DNA from: Arthrobacter sp. StoSoilB22
Lineage (GTDB): Bacteria > Actinomycetota > Actinomycetes > Actinomycetales > Micrococcaceae
NCBI RefSeq assembly: GCF_019977315.1
Contig: NZ_AP024652.1
Span: forward strand, 4,030,001-4,094,000
DNA: 64,000 nt
Reading direction: 5' to 3'
The notes beneath the pieces were generated by a model, which worked only from the letters and a program-made list of their open reading frames with translations, was not told the DNA's origin and ran no database searches. Made by a program: the position numbers and the translations under genes. This document shows positions 51,357 to 64,000 of the stretch, piece after piece. Each line of letters begins with the position of its first letter. The stretch's first letter is position 1.

Positions 51357-51388
51357 CCCTGGACTCTACCGGCGGTCGCCCGCGGCGA

Positions 51389-51417
51389 TTGCGCACGATT
51401 CAGCGGAGTGATAGCTT
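51389..51417 (+). promoter_or_regulatory. promoter of the leader ORF / patatin unit
   Basis: TTGCGC (51389-51394) and TAGCTT (51412-51417) are 17 bp apart and would start transcription near 51424. CACGAT (51394-51399) and ATCGTG (51425-51430) form an inverted repeat flanking the -10, a possible operator. Confidence 0.45.
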
Positions 51418-51453
51418 TCCCGTGATCGTGCTTTTCGACAGGAGGTGAGACCC

Positions 51454-51510
51454 ATGAACGCAGTATCCACACTGGGCGCTCCCCTGTCCATGATCCCGCG
51501 ACTGAGTTAG
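51454..51510 (+). CDS. 18-residue leader peptide ORF
   Basis: ATG (51454) to TAG (51510) encodes MNAVSTLGAPLSMIPRLS. It has the strongest ribosome binding site in the window: AGGAGGTGA (51440-51448) matches nine bases of the 16S 3' end, five bases before the ATG. It ends 46 bases before the patatin gene and shares its strand. Codons 8-10 (Gly-Ala-Pro) coincide exactly with one arm of the downstream pairing element, which points to translational attenuation rather than a free functional peptide. Confidence 0.6.
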   Translation: MNAVSTLGAPLSMIPRLS

Positions 51511-51556
51511 TCGCCACTGGGAGCGCCGAACAGGCAATTCGCGAAAGGCGCCTCCC
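51475..51556 (+). promoter_or_regulatory. attenuator-like element with two mutually exclusive hairpins
   Basis: Segment B GGGAGCGCC (51519-51527) can pair perfectly with segment A GGCGCTCCC (51475-51483, inside the leader ORF). It can also pair with segment C GGCGCCTCCC (51547-51556, one bulged C), which includes the GG of the patatin ribosome binding site and abuts its ATG. A:B leaves the start site free; B:C hides it. Ribosome position on the leader ORF could decide between them. Confidence 0.55.
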
Positions 51557-52585
51557 ATGAACACAACTCCTTCTTCTTTACACGTCCCTGCACCGTCCTA
51601 TCGGCAGGATTCCGATCAGCTGGTGTCTCACCAGCCCCACCCGGCTATTGACGCCTCACAAAGAGTGCCCACTGGCGAGCGGGCGCTGATCCTAGGTGGC
51701 GGCGGGTCCACAGGCAACGCATGGCTGATCGGCGTCGTCGCTGGACTTTTCGACGCCGGGTTGGACGTAACCGCTGCGGACCTCACCGTTGGCACGTCCG
51801 CCGGTTCGACGGCGGCGGCCCAGTTGGTGGGGGCAACTCCACCCGAGCTCTTTGATGCCGTCCTTGCCGCGGCCCCGCGGAAGCCCGCGGCGATGCCCGG
51901 AGTCAACCCTGGCGCCGACTCCGCGCCTGCCAATCACGCCGGCGGGAGGAACGGAGCCCGCGCTGTGACCGACCATATGGAACGAACCGGAAAAATCCTG
52001 GATGACTCCACGGACATGGCCGATATGAGACGCCGCATGGGTGCCGCGGCTCTGGACATGGCCGAGGCGATGGAAGGCCCCAGTGCACGCTGGCGACAAA
52101 CCGTTGCTGCCCGACTACTCCATCAGGAGTGGCCGGAACGATTAGTGCTCCTCACAGCGGTTGACGCCCGCACCGGTGAACCGGTGGTGTTCGACCGCCG
52201 TAGCGGAGTGGAGTTGGTTGACGCTGTGGCCGCCAGCTGTGCCAGTGGGTTCGCTTACGGCATCGGCAGCAATCACTATATCGACGGCGGCTACCGGTCC
52301 AATGCCGATAACGCCGACCTCGCGGCCGGGTACAGCCGCGTGCTGGTGCTCTCACCCTTTGGAGGGAGGACACGGACTCCCCTGGAATGGGGCATGCACT
52401 TATCCGCACAAGTAGATGAACTCCGCCGCAGCGGCAGCCGGGTTGAAACGGTCTTCCCGGACAGCGAGGCTGAGCACCTGTTTGGCGTCAACGCGATGGA
52501 TCTCTCGCTCCGGCCGGCAGCTGCCCAAACCGGCTTCAATCAGGGCAAAGCCTTGGCCAGTCCGCTCAGCGCGTTCTGGCGCTGA
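51557..52585 (+). CDS. patatin-like phospholipase family protein
   Basis: A 342-residue Ser-Asp hydrolase of the patatin/RssA family. It has the oxyanion-hole loop GGGGSTGNAW (47-56), nucleophile Ser81 in VGTSAGS, and Asp243 in YIDGGYRSN. No signal peptide, so cytoplasmic or peripheral to the membrane; a lipid acyl-hydrolase is predicted, substrate unknown. The first ~40 residues before ERALILGGGG are not conserved. The start has GAAAGG upstream, part of the attenuator-like element, and a leader ORF precedes it. Confidence 0.9.
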   Translation: MNTTPSSLHVPAPSYRQDSDQLVSHQPHPAIDASQRVPTGERALILGGGGSTGNAWLIGVVAGLFDAGLDVTAADLTVGTSAGSTAAAQLVGATPPELFDAVLAAAPRKPAAMPGVNPGADSAPANHAGGRNGARAVTDHMERTGKILDDSTDMADMRRRMGAAALDMAEAMEGPSARWRQTVAARLLHQEWPERLVLLTAVDARTGEPVVFDRRSGVELVDAVAASCASGFAYGIGSNHYIDGGYRSNADNADLAAGYSRVLVLSPFGGRTRTPLEWGMHLSAQVDELRRSGSRVETVFPDSEAEHLFGVNAMDLSLRPAAAQTGFNQGKALASPLSAFWR

Positions 52586-52683
52586 CCCGTCGCATGTCAG
52601 CTGCGACTGGGTTCCTTCAACCGCCAGTCGCGGCTGCGTACCCGGCCGTGTTCGTGGGTGGTTTTGGTTGTTAAATGCGAAGG

Positions 52684-52704
52684 GCCCCAGCCGGTGGCTG
52701 GGGC
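52684..52704 (-). terminator. terminator of rRNA operon 1
   Basis: GCCCCAGCC (52684-52692) and GGCTGGGGC (52696-52704) form a perfect 9-bp stem with a 3-base loop, just beyond the 5S 3' end, between the convergent patatin gene and the rRNA operon. Confidence 0.75.
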
Positions 52705-52717
52705 TCTTCTCAATGGT

Positions 52718-52837
52718 TGTCCGGCGGTGTCCTACTCTCCCACACCCTCCCGGGTGCAGTACCATCGGCGCTGTGGGTCTTAGCTTCCGGGTTCGGAATG
52801 GGACCGGGCGTTTCCCCCACGCTATGACCGCCGTAAC
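52718..52837 (-). rRNA. rrf: 5S rRNA (operon 1)
   Basis: On the minus strand the sequence begins GTTACGGCGGTCATAGCG and ends with the pairing CCGCCGG segment. The GAACCCGGAAGCTAAG core of actinobacterial 5S is present. Ends are good to a few bases. Confidence 0.95.
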
Positions 52838-52997
52838 TCTGTTACCCGTCCCGGGTGTGCGGGCCCTTGTGGGGGCTGCTTTCCCGGGTGGGAAGACTGT
52901 GGTTACAACTGTGGTGTTGTGTATTCAGTTGTTGGTTCCGTGAACGGTTGTTGTTCGGGAACCACATAGTGGACGCGTGCAGTGTGTGTTGTGTGGT

Positions 52998-58245
<5,248 letters not shown>

Positions 58246-59063
58246 GAAAAAAACAAATCAAACAGACACAACCACACCCACCGGAAATAACGGTAAACGC
58301 GGCTGCACAAAATTCGAAACCAGCTGAAAACCAGACCACCACACACGGGGGTGCGCAATGATCCAGCCATAATTTCAACCAATCAAAAAACAATCGGTAT
58401 CAACAAACTTGGCACACTATTGAGTTCTCAAACAACAGACCCTCCAAAACATCACCCACAGCACACCACAAAAGCAGCACACCCAACAGGGCCATTGGAA
58501 AAGAAGAGTTATTTTTGGCCGCTTACCGAACCGTACACACCTTCCGGCTTTCCGTTTCGCACCCGGCGACTCAGAAAACAATACACGCCCCACACCCCCA
58601 ACGCAAATCCACCCCGGATGGCATGCATACGGGCTTCTAACGTTCTTCATTTGCATGCCCAGGAAGCAGTCCGTTCGCCTGTCACCTCAGCGTGTATGCG
58701 CCGTGTAATAGCATCCGCGTCGAGCTACCCAGCCATCCCTTCAGGCTGGCTGTAGGGCCAACGGCCTGGGTACGCATGAGGGACGGCAACCATTTGCACT
58801 GCATCCTCGTTGGCAAGCCGTCCGGGCTTGCTACTCTGCAACTCCGTCAAAGGGCTCCTGCCGCACAAAAGAATCGCCTTGGTCGCCACGTGCCTGCACT
58901 AGAACCCCGAAAGTGCAAGGACTGAAGACCTGCAACGAAAGCCGTTTGCCGGGTCCAGCCCATTCCTGGCTCGCGGTTGAACGGCTCAGCTGCTGCCGGT
59001 TCCAGCCGAAAGGAACTTCCTCGAACGAACAGCTGTGTGAAGGCAAAGTGAAAGGATTTGTCC
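58246..59063. other. rRNA leader and divergent promoter region
   Basis: No gene is seen in these 818 bases. On the minus strand it holds the 16S leader, with TGTTTGAGAACTCAATAGTG (about 58417-58436), a motif shared with the spacers. A possible rRNA promoter is TTGCGT (58606-58601) and TATTGT (58583-58578), 17 bp apart. The right end is the 5' region of the HAD gene. Confidence 0.5.
58416..58437 (-). promoter_or_regulatory. rRNA leader antitermination/processing motif
   Basis: TGTTTGAGAACTCAATAGTG on the minus strand, about 170 bases before the 16S. The core TGTTTGAGAACT recurs in both 16S-23S spacers, as expected for a boxA-like or processing signal in actinobacterial rRNA operons. Confidence 0.5.
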
Positions 59064-59690
59064 ATGACAGCATTTCGTCTCCCGGCTGGAATCCGCGCGG
59101 TGGTGTTCGACGTCGGTGAAACTTTAGTTGATGAAACTCATGCGTGGACGATCCAGGCAGAGCGCGCCGGAATAACTCCATTCACGCTGATGGGCCTCCT
59201 TGGCGCGCTCATCGCCCGAGACGAGGACCACCGACGCGTATGGGACCTACTGGGGGTCGAACGTCCGGCCGCGCCCCCTCCTATGGAGCGAGCTGACCTC
59301 TACCCCGATGCGCTTGGTTGTCTACGCACGGCCTCGCAGGCCGGCCTATTGATCGGCATAGCGGGAAACCAGCCAGCTGGCGTCGAAGTCCAACTGCGCG
59401 ATGCCGGCTTCAATGCAGACTTCATCGCTTCCTCCGCGGCCTGGGGCGTTATGAAGCCTTCAGCGGAGTTCTTTTCCCGAATTGTCGACACCGCCAAGGT
59501 TGATGCCGGGCAAATCCTGTACGTCGGCGATCGCCTCGATAACGATGTCCTTCCTGCCGGCGAGGCGGGCATGCGGACTGCCTTTGTTCGTCGCGGCCCG
59601 TGGGGATACCTCCACGCACAGCGTCCGGAAATCGAGCTGGCCGACATATACGTCGATTCATTGGCGGAGCTGGCAATGGCTTTCGGCTGA
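59064..59690 (+). CDS. HAD-family hydrolase
   Basis: A 208-residue HAD-like protein. Motif I is FDVGETLVDE (Asp16 nucleophile; the second Asp of DxD is Gly18, as in some FDVGxTL subgroups). Motif III is Lys131 (VMKPSAEFF) and motif IV GDRLDNDV (155-162). Motif II (GIAGNQ) lacks the usual Ser/Thr. Substrate unknown; with Gly18 a classical phosphomonoesterase mechanism is doubtful. The ATG at 59064 has GAAAGGA upstream; a TTG two codons earlier is less likely. It lies alone between two rRNA operons, on the opposite strand. Confidence 0.85.
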   Translation: MTAFRLPAGIRAVVFDVGETLVDETHAWTIQAERAGITPFTLMGLLGALIARDEDHRRVWDLLGVERPAAPPPMERADLYPDALGCLRTASQAGLLIGIAGNQPAGVEVQLRDAGFNADFIASSAAWGVMKPSAEFFSRIVDTAKVDAGQILYVGDRLDNDVLPAGEAGMRTAFVRRGPWGYLHAQRPEIELADIYVDSLAELAMAFG

Positions 59691-60037
59691 GTGCGGAAGT
59701 TATCTCCTCCCAAGTTGTCGGGCCGCCGAGCTTCTACCAAGCATTCGACGTTTCCATCCAAGTTTCGGCCCAAGACCATACCGTCGCAACGCATCGGGCG
59801 TGGGATAAGGGACCCACCGCATGGGGACCAGGGATGAACTCCGGCAGGCACTAAAGCGACGGCACGTTCCCCGAGGGTCTGGTGGTCATACGCCCCTAAC
59901 CAGAGCTTTCTGAGGCACGTGCGGGTACTCTCCACATAGACCGGGGTCTCAGCGTCGAGACCGGCCCGAAACCAGCGGTTAAACAAGTGTGGCCCCTGTG
60001 TTGGGGCTTGGCTTGTTGTGGTTTGGGTTAAATGCGG
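59691..60037. other. non-coding gap between the HAD gene and rRNA operon 2
   Basis: No gene is supported in this stretch. An open frame on the minus strand that runs from here into the HAD gene has no recognisable protein features and is treated as chance. Confidence 0.5.
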
Positions 60038-60065
60038 GGAGCCCCGACCTTGTGGTCGGGGCTCC
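60038..60065 (-). terminator. terminator of rRNA operon 2
   Basis: GGAGCCCCGACC (60038-60049) and GGTCGGGGCTCC (60054-60065) form a perfect 12-bp stem with a 4-base loop. It has the same placement as the operon 1 terminator but a different stem sequence. Confidence 0.8.
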
Positions 60066-60077
60066 TCCGTGAATGGT

Positions 60078-60197
60078 TGTCCGGCGGTGTCCTACTCTCC
60101 CACACCCTCCCGGGTGCAGTACCATCGGCGCTGTGGGTCTTAGCTTCCGGGTTCGGAATGGGACCGGGCGTTTCCCCCACGCTATGACCGCCGTAAC
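60078..60197 (-). rRNA. rrf: 5S rRNA (operon 2)
   Basis: Same sequence as the operon 1 5S, 7360 bases further right, as far as I can compare by eye. Confidence 0.95.
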
Positions 60198-60361
60198 TCT
60201 GTTACCCGTCCCGGGTGTGCGGGCCCTTGTGGGGGCTGCTTTCCCGGGTGGGAAGACTGTGGTTACAACTGTGGTGTTGTGTATTTAGTTGTTGGTTCCT
60301 GGTTCGAACGGTTGTTGTTCGGGAACCACATAGTGGACGCGTGCAGTGTGTGTTGTGTGGT

Positions 60362-63496
<3,135 letters not shown>

Positions 63497-64000
63497 CACA
63501 CAAGATCAAAAACTTACTCGAGAGAACCACGACCACAAAGGGCCAGGTTCATTCATAAGAAATTGCTGTAAGAACACACACACCAACCACCCCACCCAAA
63601 AAGGGATAAAGACGATCAGCCACATGCATGTTCTAGATGCTCGCGTCCACTATGTAGTTCTCAAACAACAACCCCGTCAACCAGACCACCACCCACCACA
63701 ACCCCCACCAAAAAAGGGGAGCCATGCACACGAGCGGCCGTACCGGAAGCAGGAACAAAAGAAACACCAGAAGTGCCCCCTATGCATTGCTGCAAAAAGG
63801 TCCTGTTGCCTCAGGACCCAACAGTGCGCCAAACACAACCCCACACCAACCACGCCCCAGCCACGTTCCACACAACCCACACCCCCAAAAGGGACACAGA
63901 CCGCCGTACTAGCACCAGGACACAACCAGTCAAGGCCATGCCAAAAAAATTTGATTCGTTGATATTCCACCCATGAGCACCCACCGCAGAACAGACGCCT
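63497..64000 (-). other. 16S-23S spacer of operon 2 (cut by the window end)
   Basis: Matches the operon 1 spacer except next to the 23S 5' end, where 17 fewer bases are present and the GACCGGA hairpin is missing. The 16S of this operon should begin about 70 bases beyond the window. Confidence 0.85.

Noticed and set aside
58845..58850. TTGACG on the minus strand as the rRNA promoter -35
   Set aside because: No -10-like sequence lies 15-19 bp downstream of it; the TTGCGT/TATTGT pair nearer the 16S is the better candidate.
59300..59986. 228-codon minus-strand frame overlapping the HAD gene
   Set aside because: Most of it is antisense to the HAD gene, and the remaining part has no protein motifs or ribosome binding site.

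Overview
The window is high-G+C actinobacterial chromosome, most like the Micrococcaceae (Arthrobacter/Paenarthrobacter). This rests on gene content (RhaI-type rhamnose isomerase, fused RhaEW, PucR-controlled semialdehyde metabolism, fused CopD-CtaG), on many likely leaderless start codons behind TAnnnT -10 boxes, and on rRNA spacers without tRNAs. No species call can be proved from sequence alone.

Layout. 1-8900: sugar catabolism. L-arabinose isomerase and an aldose epimerase (+) run into a shared terminator against a LacI-type regulator (-). That regulator is divergent from a complete L-rhamnose operon rhaM-rhaI-rhaEW-rhaB with a clear operator. 8990-10524: aspartate decarboxylase (panD) and an AEC transporter headed by a coupled 11-codon ORF. 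10645-12688: a lower-G+C AbiEi/AbiEii toxin-antitoxin island with four operator half-sites. 12961-20409: a trehalose-phosphatase-like/GH15 fusion whose phosphatase motif is destroyed, then a semialdehyde dehydrogenase/transaminase operon (probably beta-alanine or a related omega-amino acid) divergent from a PucR regulator. 20439-25749: LysR regulator, a 49-codon coupled small ORF, an MHS-type transporter, an M20 carbamoylase-like hydrolase and an amidase. 25760-31597: flavin-dependent oxidoreductase, orphan solute-binding lipoprotein, threonine/serine dehydratase, a toxin-antitoxin-like pair, a GNAT enzyme and a secreted FG-GAP protein.

31773-39039 (-): a seven-gene operon in which an amino-acid-type ABC importer is joined to three luciferase-like monooxygenase-family proteins and a DUF1684 protein. 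The layout recalls Firmicute operons for uptake and oxidation of S-modified cysteines; this function is inferred. Divergent from it are a large FAD/NAD(P)-binding protein and a GNAT enzyme. 41852-52585: HerA-like ATPase, membrane-anchored protein, DUF559 protein, thioredoxin/NHL protein, CopD-CtaG fusion, HU protein, a GNAT enzyme, and a patatin-like lipase preceded by an 18-residue leader ORF with mutually exclusive RNA pairings.

52718-64000 (-): one complete rRNA operon (16S-23S-5S) and most of a second tandem copy (23S-5S; its 16S lies beyond the window), separated by a HAD-family hydrolase gene. The mature rRNA parts look identical, while the 16S-23S spacers differ next to the 23S 5' end.

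The least ordinary signals are the leader-peptide/attenuator-like element before the patatin gene, the ABC/monooxygenase operon with its degenerate monooxygenase partner, the AbiE island with in-frame 75-bp repeats, the inactivated HAD domain fused to GH15, and the small coupled ORFs.
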